A stretch of 64,000 nt of DNA, from positions 4,365,501-4,429,500 of the forward strand of contig NC_135371.1 in the NCBI RefSeq assembly GCF_049243985.1, given 5' to 3'. This DNA comes from Paroedura picta (taxonomy: Eukaryota > Chordata > Lepidosauria > Squamata > Gekkonidae). Of the stretch, positions 11,201 to 19,940 are shown piece after piece. Under the pieces are notes generated by a model. That model had not been told where the DNA came from. It was given only the letters and a program-made list of their open reading frames with translations, and searched no databases. How positions within the stretch are numbered: the stretch's first letter is position 1; each line of letters opens with the position of its first letter. The position numbers and the translations under genes are program-made.

Positions 11201-13241
11201 TCCGGAGGGACCAAGGTGGGACGAGGAGAGCCAACTCGAAAAGAGACAAAACAAACCCGTCCTTTGCCAGAGTGGCAGTCTGCACGACATTGCATTCCAG
11301 CCAAGAATATGCCCAGGGAAAAGAAGGCACGTGTGCAATATATGCGGGAAAGCCTTTACCCAAAAATCAAACTTAAATAGGCACCAGAGAACCCACATGG
11401 GAGGAAACAAGTATGAGTGTTTTGAATGTGGGAAAAGCTTTAACTGGGAAAGTAGCTTTATCAGGCACCAGAGTTTCCATACCGGGGAAAAGCCTTATCC
11501 ATGTACATACTGTGGCAAGAGCTTTAGCCGCAGTGCAAACCTGATCATCCATCAGAGAATCCACACAGGGGAGAAACCGCATTGCTGTGTAGACTGCGGG
11601 CAGAGCTTTAGCCAGATCTCTAACCTCATCCGACACCAGAGGATCCACACCGGAGAGAAGCCGTACCAGTGCTTGGATTGTGGGAAGAGCTTCACGCAGA
11701 AGTCAAACCTCCTCAAACACCAGAGCGTCCACTCAAGTGACAAGCCGTACAGACAGTCAGCTTGTGGGAAGACGTTCAACCAGAAGTCGAATTGTAGCAA
11801 ACTGGAGAGGATCCACGTGGGAGAAAGCCCATGCGCGTGTTTTAAGTGTGGGAAAATGTTCTCCCGGAGAGGGAACCTTCTCCGACACCAGAGCATCCAC
11901 ACAAAAGACAAACCGCATAAATGCTCAGAGTGCGGGAAAAGGTTCAACCAGAGGACAAACCTTAATGCGCATCAGAGAATCCACACGGGAGAGAAACCTT
12001 ACAAATGTCTAGCCTGCGGGAAAAGCTTCAGGTGGAGGGCACATCTCATCATACACGAGAGGCTGCACACGGGAGAGAAGCCACATAAATGTACAGAATG
12101 CGGGCAGAACTTTAGCCAGAGATCTAACCTTGTCAGGCACCACAGAATCCACACGGGGGAAAAGCCATATAAATGCTGTGATTGTGACAAGAGTTTTGGT
12201 CAGAAATCGAACCTCCTTAAACACCAGAGGATTCATACAGACGAGCAAATAGACAATCAGGGGCCAAATCATCTTAGACAGGAAAAAATACTCCCAGGAG
12301 AAACCCCATACAAATGTTTCAGGTGTGGTAAAATATTTTCGAGACAGGGAAACCTCCTTAGGCATCAGAGCATCCACACCAGAGAAAAGCCACACAAATG
12401 CTTAGATTGTGGGAAAAGGTTCAACCAAAGAGCTAACCTCATTAGCCATCAGCGCATCCACACGGGGGAGAAACCTTTCCAATGCTTCGACTGTGGGAAG
12501 AGCTTTCGCCAGAGCCCACACCTCATTAAGCATCAGAAGGTGCACGCAGAAGGGAAGACGGCTTGTGCAAATTCAGATTCTGAGGAAGGAATCCATCAGA
12601 GTTCAGTTCATAGCGGGTGTGAGAGAATCGGTGTGGGAGAAAGCCCCTACGAATGTCTGAAGTGTGGGAAAATCTTTAACTGGCAATCCAACTTCATCAG
12701 GCATCAGAAAATCCACGCTGCTGAGGAGCCTCATAAATGTTCCATCTGTGGGAAGAAGTTTAATCGGAGGAAAAACCTCATTGCCCACCAGAAGGTCCAC
12801 ATGAAAGAGAAGCCGTTTAAATGTCCAGACTGTGGGCAGAGCTTTGCGTGGGAAGCCCACCTGGTCATCCATCAAAGGATCCATACGGGAGAGAAGCCCC
12901 ACCAGTGCTCCAGCTGTGGGCAGAGCTTCAGTCAAAGATCTAACCTCATTCGCCACCAGCGAATCCACACTGGCGAGAAGCCCTATAAATGCTCGGACTG
13001 TGGCCAGAGTTTCAGCCAGAGAACACACCTGGTGGTGCACCAGAGGACCCACACGGGGGAGAAGCCACATCAGTGCTCTGAGTGCGGCCAGGGCTTCAGT
13101 CAGAGGGCCCACCTGGTTGTACACCAGCGAATCCACACTGGGGAGAAGCCCCATAGATGCACAGACTGTGGTCAAGGCTTCTGCCAGAGATCGAACCTCA
13201 TCAGGCATCAGAGGACCCATTCCTGTGAGAAGAAAAATTAG
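8226..13241 (+). CDS. SCAN-C2H2 zinc-finger protein (gene B)
   Basis: Predicted DNA-binding nuclear protein of about 987 residues. Exons are 8226-8927 (phase 0, donor CAGGAG|GTGAGC), 10120-10246 (acidic linker exon with IKQEGSEG, phase 1) and 11107-13241. The SCAN domain, a dimerisation module, covers residues about 140-230 ([19 protein letters not shown] ... [15 protein letters not shown]). The last exon encodes 21 finger units joined mostly by TGEKP linkers. The sixth (about 11750-11820) has lost both cysteine/histidine pairs in part, and two spacers of about 20-30 residues interrupt the series after fingers 11 and 14. The start is the first ATG after an in-frame stop-rich region and opens MAAEEREA. 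The stop is TAG. Many fingers read QxSNLxR or RxGNLLR, which predicts GAA/GAG triplets. Family membership is sure; the exact orthologue is not identified. Confidence 0.88.
9511..9811. mobile_element. CpG-rich non-autonomous hAT-like element in gene B intron
   Basis: Bounded by a perfect 8-bp duplication, gtctaggg (9503-9510 and 9812-9819). The termini are imperfect inverted repeats (cagcggtcctcaat at left; the complement of gttgatgacccccg at right). The interior is full of alternating CG/CA/TG steps (9582-9712), very unlike its surroundings. No coding sequence is present. Confidence 0.75.
10010..10082 (-). repeat. CR1-type LINE 3' tail
   Basis: 'agaatcatagagtctgaag' with 'ccaaccccctggtcaatac' is the reverse complement of the CR1 tail that ends in repeated ATTCTATG octamers. 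It lies directly before the acceptor of gene B's linker exon. Confidence 0.7.
10600..10705 (+). repeat. CR1-type LINE 3' end
   Basis: Contains 'ggatgctggcctagatgg' and 'actgatccagcaggtctca'. Non-coding fragment in the second intron of gene B. Confidence 0.7.
10719..11010 (+). repeat. Sauria-type SINE
   Basis: Full-length copy from the tRNA-like head 'tgtggcgcagagtggtaag' to the tail 'acctttacctttacct'. It is bounded by a 13-bp duplication, tagagcagcaaat (10706-10718 and 11011-11023). It ends about 80 bp before the polypyrimidine tract of gene B's finger exon. Confidence 0.88.
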
Positions 13242-14224
13242 AGATGCTGATGCTACTGGAGAACTCCCTTTTTGTTACTTGCAGTGTCTTGGTAAGCCAA
13301 AGATACGTGGTGGGAAGAGAAACAAATGTCTGTATCGCAGGGAAAACCTAAGCGCGCATCTTGATTCTTCTCCATGAATGAACCCATTGAGGGCAACAGC
13401 AAAACCAACTGAATCCAAGGACCAAGTGAGATATTTCAGTGAAAACACAGCTTGTGTCAGACTTTGTGCTGCCCAGTGAGTGCCCGGAAGGGGGGTGAGA
13501 GGTGGATCAATTCCGATGTGACCGCTCTGGTCCAGTTTTTCTCCTCCTCCTCGCTCTTGTGAACTTCCAGCAAGGGCCTCTGGAAGGAGGGGCACTGTTT
13601 CTAGCGTGATGTCTTTGCCCCACTGTCATCCCATTCTCAAAAAATGAGGTTCTGCCATGGCACGTTCCTTAACACGGCACTAGAGTGCTCCCCATTATGG
13701 CTAGCTGATACACTCTTTCCATCTTGTCTCCATTCTTCTTGACAGTTCTGCCCAGTTCAAACTTCAGGCTCTTGTTCCTCCCATCCCAGGAACTTGACAG
13801 AAGTGCGTCTGTTCTTGTTTCCTGTGTATTGCTGGGATATGACGCCTGCTGCCCAGCTTTGAAGCTTCTTCAGTGTACTGTGCTATATCTGAATGAATTG
13901 CTCTTCAAACAACACCTTTTTGAAACGCCATGAATGGTCAAACAATCCCTTTGTACAGGCCAGTGGAAACCCATCTTGTGACTGTGCTGAAACATTGTTC
14001 GCTCCCACCTCCCGGCTTTGTGTTGATATGTGTTTTATTCTCGGGAAGAAATATCTACGTGAGCAGTTCAGTAAAAAAAAAACCCTCAAAATATATTTTC
14101 TACCTTTGCTGTGACTGGGTTTTGTACTGCAAACGGAGGTAGATTTGTTTGAATGATTACTGCATCTGAGGCACAGAGGTGGGACACGGATTTTAATTCA
14201 ACTAATTAAGCCATCACTGTATGG

Positions 14225-14585
14225 GTACTACTACTATTATTAATAATTTAATTTATATACCGCCCTCCCATGTGGCTCAAGGCAGTGTACACCATTCATT
14301 CACATCAATGAAAGACAGATATTAAGAACCTTAAAACAATAAATCACAGTGTTAAAATCTCAACAATACTGCCCAGAGAATATTCTCTGTGTGGGGTTGT
14401 CCAGGGGAGGCCCATTTTATGTTATCAGGATCACTGGCTCCAGCCAAATGCGTGGTGGATGAGCTCAGTCTTGCAGGCCCTGCAGAACTGGGACAGCTCC
14501 GACAGGGCCCTGATCTCCTGGAGCTCATTCCACCAGGTGGGGGCCAGGAAAGAAAAACATTTCCTCTCATTTTCTTCTGCTTCCA
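14225..14585 (-). repeat. L2-like LINE 3' region
   Basis: 'tatataccgccctcccatg' and the downstream 'tctcctggagctcattcca' are also found at 34150-34620 and 35070-35400. Reversed, this gives the typical '...ccgccctgagcc' L2-like tail. Truncated. Confidence 0.65.
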
Positions 14586-15402
14586 TAAAATGATTGCTGA
14601 TAATCTGGCTGCTTTGACTTAAGAAAAGATGCTTGCAGGATTGGACCGGAGGTCTATCTGTCCCAGCATTCTACTTTGGGAAAAACCCACAAGATACATG
14701 GAACTGTATATATAGGAACTGTATATATATGGAACTGTATATATGTTGAAGTCATAGGCCATAACCATAAAAAACAACAACAAAACCCTGAACATCCAGC
14801 AGCATTTATCTTGTAAAAGAGTTATAAATAGAATTAAAACATTTAAAATACAAGTAGGATTTTAAATTCGGTACAGATGTCATTGGTAACACTGGAAACA
14901 AAGCTCTTCCTAATAATTACAGAAGAAAATAAAACTGGCAACAGTCAAGATAACAGATCAAAAAACTTCTGCCAACACTTGGCAGAGTTCTCAGATAATG
15001 TTACGATCAACGACAATGCAACAAACCTGTTCCACTTAATATTTCTGGCAAGGGCTTGGAGGAGGAGCTGGTCTCATGGCTTAAGTGCCACTCAGTGCTT
15101 AACACCCACTCAGGGCAGCTGTCCAACCCTTGAGTGCCTTTTCCTCCAAGCGGCTTGCCTGTCTGTCCGGCGGCCAGCCAGTCGCCTTCCGTCCCCCACC
15201 CCTGACCACCCCACTTCCTTCCACTTCCCACGGAGGCTGCAGATCCTGCTGCATAAGAGCTGCCCCTGCTGGTGAGTTCCCTGCATCCTGCAGCCATTCC
15301 AAGTCCAGGGGGGGGGGAGGGAGAGGCCACCCACCCCCCACCCTCCCAATCTAGCACCCATTGTATTTCTGAATGCAACAGGCTTTGCCCCTAGTAATTC
15401 AT
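14586..15402. other. Intergenic stretch, no gene seen
   Basis: Contains short AT-rich repeats ('gaactgtatatat' three times at 14699-14745) and a C/G-rich part (15160-15350) without recognisable coding or RNA features. Confidence 0.4.
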
Positions 15403-15530
15403 AAGAAGCTGCCCTATTACTAGAACAGGCCCTTGATCCACCAAGTTCTGTCTTATCTGCTCCAACTGGCAGTGTCTCTCCAGGATCTCAGAAAGAAATT
15501 GAGTCCACCTACATTTCTATGTCACATTAC
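15403..15530 (-). repeat. tRNA-derived SINE 3' fragment
   Basis: 'aagaagctgccctattact' is the reversed tail of the SINE family whose head appears at 43957 ('gctgtagctcagtgg'). Only the 3' part is present. Confidence 0.5.
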
Positions 15531-15734
15531 AGAGCTATGTCTAAAAAAAAATCCCTTTGTTCAAGGGATTTTTTCAAGGGATTCTAGACCATGAATATTA
15601 TTGGCAAACTTCTGGGACAACAATGAGGTGAACATTTGCTTCTGAACTTGCCAATGTATGAAAAAATTGATTAGCAAAATTCTTCATGGTGGACACTTTA
15701 TAAGAGGTTTTTGGGTGACATAATTGATTGATAT

Positions 15735-15800
15735 AAGCCACCCCAAGACCATCCAGAGAGAGGTGGCATGTCAATAAAAAAATAAAATGAATAATAAATA
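15735..15800 (+). repeat. L2-like LINE tail
   Basis: 'ataagccaccccaagacc' followed by A-rich sequence matches the 3' tail form of L2-like elements in the window. Short fragment. Confidence 0.4.
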
Positions 15801-16053
15801 TTCAGATTCTTACAATGGCTTCTAAACTGTGAGCCTATGTTGATTTGCTAAATGTTGATGTTTGATATAAGGATTTTCAGTCCCTCTCCAAAATAAATGT
15901 TAACCTGTACTAGGTTCAGCCCCCAGGAAGCTGAGAAATCTACACCCTTGAGGAGAACTCATCTCTGTGTAGTCTCTAGATCAGTTATAGGGCCAGGAGA
16001 ATGTCAACCTTAACCAGGGAGCAAAGCACAGATCTGCTGGCCCTTTCTGTTGG

Positions 16054-16345
16054 GAGCTAGTGTGGTGTAGCCAGTAAGAGTGGCAGCTTTTAATCTGGAG
16101 AGCCAGGTTTGATTTCCCACTCCTCCACATGCAGCTAGCTGGGAGACCTTGGGCCGCTTACAGTTCTTTCAGAGCTTTCTCAGCCTTACCTACCTCACTG
16201 GGTGTCTGTTGTGGGGAGAGTAAGGGAAAGGGAATGTAAGCTACTTTAGGATACATGAGGTCCGCTGAGTGACCTTGGGCCAGTCAGTTCTCTTTGGACT
16301 CTCTCAGCCCCACCTAACCTCAGGAGGTATCTGTTGTGGGGAGAG
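16054..16345 (+). repeat. tRNA-derived SINE (type 2), one copy plus a partial copy
   Basis: The head 'agtgtggtgtagccagtaag' and middle 'gggtgtctgttgtggggag' are clear to about 16255. A second partial middle ('tatctgttgtggggagaga') follows to 16345. Confidence 0.7.
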
Positions 16346-16480
16346 AGATTCAGGTGTGTAGCCACGTTGTTCCGAAATAGCAGAACATTTGAGTCCAATG
16401 GCACTTTTAAGACCAACAAAGTTTTATTCTAGGTGCGAGCTTTCGTCTATATGCACACTTCCTCAGACAATGAAGTAGGA
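16346..16480 (-). repeat. Penelope-like element fragment with hammerhead-like core
   Basis: The block 'gtagccacgttgttccg' ... 'aagaccaacaaagttttatt' ... 'gcgagctttcgtc' is a common reptile repeat. On the minus strand, CTGAGGA (16466-16460) and GAAA (16444-16441) sit at the spacing of a hammerhead ribozyme core, which is known in terminal repeats of Penelope-like retroelements. It is a short fossil fragment and activity is not implied. Confidence 0.5.
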
Positions 16481-16559
16481 ATGATCAGATAGGCCCCCTC
16501 CCTTTCCCTTCTTAGTGGGTTGTGGAATTGGGTTAGTTATGTTGAATCTTGCTGCCATT

Positions 16560-16681
16560 CTTGTCTTAACTTTTGTAATTAATTGTATTATGTTTTATTG
16601 TGTTTTTATTGTTTTAGGGGATTGGTTTTATGTGACCCGCCTCGAGCCTCCGGGGGGAGGCGGGATATTATTATTATTATT

Positions 16682-16718
<37 letters not shown>

Positions 16719-16725
16719 TAAGGTA
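16560..16725 (+). repeat. L2-like LINE tail with (TTA/ATA)n
   Basis: 'tttatgtgacccgcctcga' and 'gcctccggggggaggcggg' followed by a trinucleotide tract (16667-16716) are the 3' end of an L2-like element. Confidence 0.6.
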
Positions 16726-16727
16726 AA

Positions 16728-16850
16728 GGTAAAGGTACCCCCTGTGCAAACACTGGGTCATGTCTGACCCTTGGGGTGACGCCCTCCAGCGTTTTCATGG
16801 CAGACTCAATACGGGGTGGTTTGCCAGTGCCTTCCCCAGTCATGACCGTT
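16728..16850 (-). repeat. Sauria-type SINE, tail part only
   Basis: Carries the Bov-B-like tail segment ('tgacgccctccagcgtttt', 'gccagtgccttccccagtc') without the tRNA-like head. It is embedded in TAA repeats. Confidence 0.75.
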
Positions 16851-17159
16851 TAATAATAATAATAATAATATAACAATAAATAAAAGAGTACAGATATAAG
16901 GAGTGGTGAAATTAGCAGAAAATTAGCAAACAGCATCACGAAGCTATCCAACAAGTCTGCAGCAAAAACCAGAATCTCTCAGTCTTTTGGGTTTGATTGC
17001 CGTTCACAAAAAGGGGATTATAAAAAGGTTAGTGACTGACGGGGGACGCTTTCCTAATTATGAAGAGATTTAACACAAGGAGACCCAAGCCTGTGGAGAG
17101 AGGAAGGGAAAGCTGGGCGTATGCCGCTTTGTGACTCCCTTCTTCTCTTATCTCTGCAT

Positions 17160-17290
17160 CAGGGGTAGTCAAACTGCGGCCCTCCAGATGTCCGTGGACT
17201 ACAATTCCCATGAGCCACTGCCAGCTGACAGTGGCTCATGGGAATTGTAGTCCATGGACATCTGGAGGGCCGCAGTTTTGACTACCCCTG
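17160..17290. mobile_element. Palindromic hAT-type MITE at the gene C promoter
   Basis: Complete foldback element. Flanking 8-mers ctctgcat and ctctacat match at seven of eight positions. Its right end is 76 bp from the GGTTAA block of the gene C promoter. Confidence 0.9.
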
Positions 17291-17553
17291 CTCTACATAG
17301 ATAACAATCCCAAACGGGGGGAGGCGAGCCAAGGCTCCTTTTCGGCACAGCCGGGCGCACTAAAGGGTTAACACCGGCGAGTCCGGCGTTCCTAGAGCGG
17401 CGTGGGAACGCGGAGGGCGCTGCCTGTTGCCACGGGCCGGGACCTCTCCCGGGCCCCGAAACCATCGACTCGCTCCTCCTCTTCCCTAGACAGACGCTGC
17501 ACTTTGAATGGCTCAGCCGCCCCGGGATGCTGGCCGGCGTCCACGTGGGAGCG
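17291..17553 (+). promoter_or_regulatory. Gene C promoter and likely first exon
   Basis: CpG-rich segment with GGTTAA (17366-17371) and TTCCTAGAG (17389-17397), the block shared with genes B and D/E. The donor GGAGCG|GTGAGT at 17553/17554 closes a probable 5' UTR exon, which could join the strong acceptor 'cttttccttttccag|gg' near 19735 upstream of the coding start. Confidence 0.65.
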
Positions 17554-17873
17554 GTGAGTTTCAAAAATGAAATTAAAGGGGGTTTCGGGGGTGGCGGGAG
17601 GAGGAGGGGGGGGGGGGAGGCTCTGCGCGGGAGAAAGACCCCCTCCCTCCCCCCCAAAAAAGACCAATTGGGGATACTGGGGAGGGGGCGCAGGCTGGCC
17701 CAGGCGAGACCCCCCCAAGGAGGCGCGGCTCCCGCTTCGCTCCCCGGAGAAGCCCCTGATTCCCCCGAGCCTCCTTCGCCCGCGATCCCCGATGCGCCTC
17801 TGGCCTCTGCTCGCCCTGCAGCTGATGGATGATGCCCACCCAGGAGTTTGGGCTGGCCCCTGAAGGATTAGCC

Positions 17874-17994
17874 CAGGGGTAGTCAAACTGCGGCCCTCCA
17901 GATGTCCATGGACTACAATTCCCAGGAGCCCCTGCCAGCGAATTGGGAATTGTAGTCCATGGACATCTGGAGGGCCGCAGTTTGACTACCCCTG
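17874..17994. mobile_element. Palindromic hAT-type MITE in gene C intron 1
   Basis: Complete element with the perfect 8-bp duplication gattagcc (17866-17873 and 17995-18002). The central loop is very short (gcgaattgg), so the arms are nearly adjacent. Confidence 0.95.
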
Positions 17995-18149
17995 GATTAG
18001 CCCGTCCTCCGCGGTGGGGAAGGGGACCTTCCTTACTCAAGCTTTGCAAGGGGAGGGAAGCCAGTCTACCGTGTGCATTTGTGAGAAATGTAATGTTTTA
18101 ATTGCAATTTTATGAAAAAGGCCTGATGCCCTTGGAGAAGGGTGGGCTT

Positions 18150-18745
18150 TTGTTGCTGTTAGGTGCGAAGTCGTGTCCGACCCATCGCGACCCCATGGAC
18201 AATGATCCTCCAGACCTTCCTGTCCTCTACCATTCCCCGGAGTCCATTTAAACTTGCACCTACTGCTTCAGTGACTCCATCCATCCACCTCATTCTCTGT
18301 CGTCCCCTTCTTCTTTTGCCCTCGATCACTCCCAGCATTAGGCTCTTCTCCAGGGAGTCCTTCCTTCTCATGAGGTGGCCAAAGTATTTGAGTTTCATCT
18401 TCAGGATCTGGCCTTCTAAGGAGCAGTCCGGGCTGATCTCCTTTAGGACTGACCAGTTTGTTTGCCTTGAAGTCCAAGGGACTCGCAAGAGTCTTCTCCA
18501 GCACCAAAGTTGAAAAGTCTCAATTCTTTGACGCTCGGCCTTCCTTATGGTCCAACTTTCACAGCCATACATTGCCCCATAGCCTTGACTAGATGCACTT
18601 TACTTGGCAGGGTGATGTCTCTGCTTTTTAGGATGCTGTCTAGATTTGCCATCTAGATTTGCCTCCCCAGGAGCAAGCGTCTTTTAATTTCTTTGCTGCA
18701 ATCCCCATCTGCAGTGATCTTGGAGCCCAGGAAAAGGGTGGGCTA
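18150..18745 (-). mobile_element. Bov-B (RTE) LINE 3' end
   Basis: On the minus strand the C-terminal reverse-transcriptase reading is clear (YGCESWTIRKAE, WCWRRLLRVPW, YFGHLMRRKDSLEKSLMLG, RRRGRQRMRWMDGVT), followed by the Bov-B-type tail ('gcgaagtcgtgtccgaccc' on +). It is 5' truncated, so only the last part of the ORF is present. Bov-B is a LINE known to have spread horizontally between squamates and ruminants. Confidence 0.9.
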
Positions 18746-18799
18746 AGAGCAAGAAAATAAAAGAAATAAAATAAAGGGTTCCCCACCACCACCTCTAGA

Positions 18800-18935
18800 C
18801 CCTCTCAGAGAGCCAGCTTGGTGTGGTGGTTAGGAGCAGTGGCTTCTAATATGGAGAGTCTGCTCCTCCATATGCAACCAGCTGGGTGAGAGCAGTTCTC
18901 TCAGAACTCCCTCATCCCAAACTGCCTCACAAGAT
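18800..18935 (+). repeat. tRNA-derived SINE (type 2), 5' part
   Basis: 'agccagcttggtgtggtgg' through 'aaccagctgggtga' is the SINE head and middle. The tail is missing. Confidence 0.65.
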
Positions 18936-18949
18936 TAGATTCAAATGAG

Positions 18950-19050
18950 TAGCCGTGTTAGTCTGAAGTAGCACAATAAAATCAGAGTCCAATTGCACCT
19001 TTAAGACCAACAAAGATTTATTCAAGGCGTGCACCCTCAGAAAGGCTCAA
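18950..19050 (-). repeat. Penelope-like element fragment
   Basis: 'gagtagccgtgttagtctg' and 'cctttaagaccaacaaag' belong to the same repeat as 16346-16480. It is cut off near the ribozyme-like part. Confidence 0.5.
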
Positions 19051-19079
19051 ATTACCAGAAGGAAGTGGTGTTTAAATGT

Positions 19080-19640
19080 TAAAATGCTCTAATGTTTTAA
19101 TGCCTGATTTATATGTATTTGTTAGCCGCCCTGACCTGACCAAGGCATACTTAAGGGACCACCTCTCTGCCTACGTCCCCCAAAGAGCTTTGTGCTCTGT
19201 AAACTCCAACAGCCTAGGATTCCCTGGCCTGAGGAAAGTATGTCTGGCCTCAACCAGGGCCAGGATGTTTCCAGCCCCGGCCCTCGCTTGGTGGGATGAG
19301 TTCCCACAGGAGATCCGGGCCCTGTCAGAGCTGCCTCAGTCCCTGCAAGACGGAGCTTTTCTGCCAACAATTTGGTTGGACCAGTCATTCCAGTACCATC
19401 AAATAAACCCCCCATGCAGAATATCTGCTGATAAGCTACATCTGAAGAAGCTGCTTAGCCGTACTGAGATGTTGAAGTTTTTAATATTGTGCTATTATTA
19501 ATATTAAATTATTATTTAATATTAATATTAAATTAATATTATTAATATTAAAATTATCATTTTAAGTTTTTAAAAATATTTATGTTTGATGCGGAATGAT
19601 TGTTGTACACCGCCTTGAGCCACAAACGAATGCGGTATAT
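19080..19640 (+). repeat. L2-like LINE 3' region
   Basis: Encodes an L2-like C-terminal reading (ALAWWDEFPQEIRALSELPQ) and ends with 'acaccgccttgagccac' and 'ggtatataaattaaataaat'. It is 5' truncated and lies in the first intron of gene C. Confidence 0.65.
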
Positions 19641-19940
19641 AAATTAAATAAATAATACAAGGAAGGGCAGAGTACAAATAAATCTATTATTACGATTATT
19701 GTGCCTCTCACGAAGTTCCTCTTTTCCTTTTCCAGGGTGAAGTGGCTTTTTTCTCTCACGGAAGAGGGGCATGGGGGCTGGGAACGCCTGGTAGCCCCTC
19801 GTTTCTCGAGACCTCCCCGGCCCACTTCCTTGGGGCCTAGTCTGCCGAAATGGACTAATTCTGGCCCAGAGAGGGAAGCATCCTGCCCCTTACTGCTCGG
19901 ATGCAGGAAGGGAAGCTGAGGTTGGATGTGACGGGAGGAA

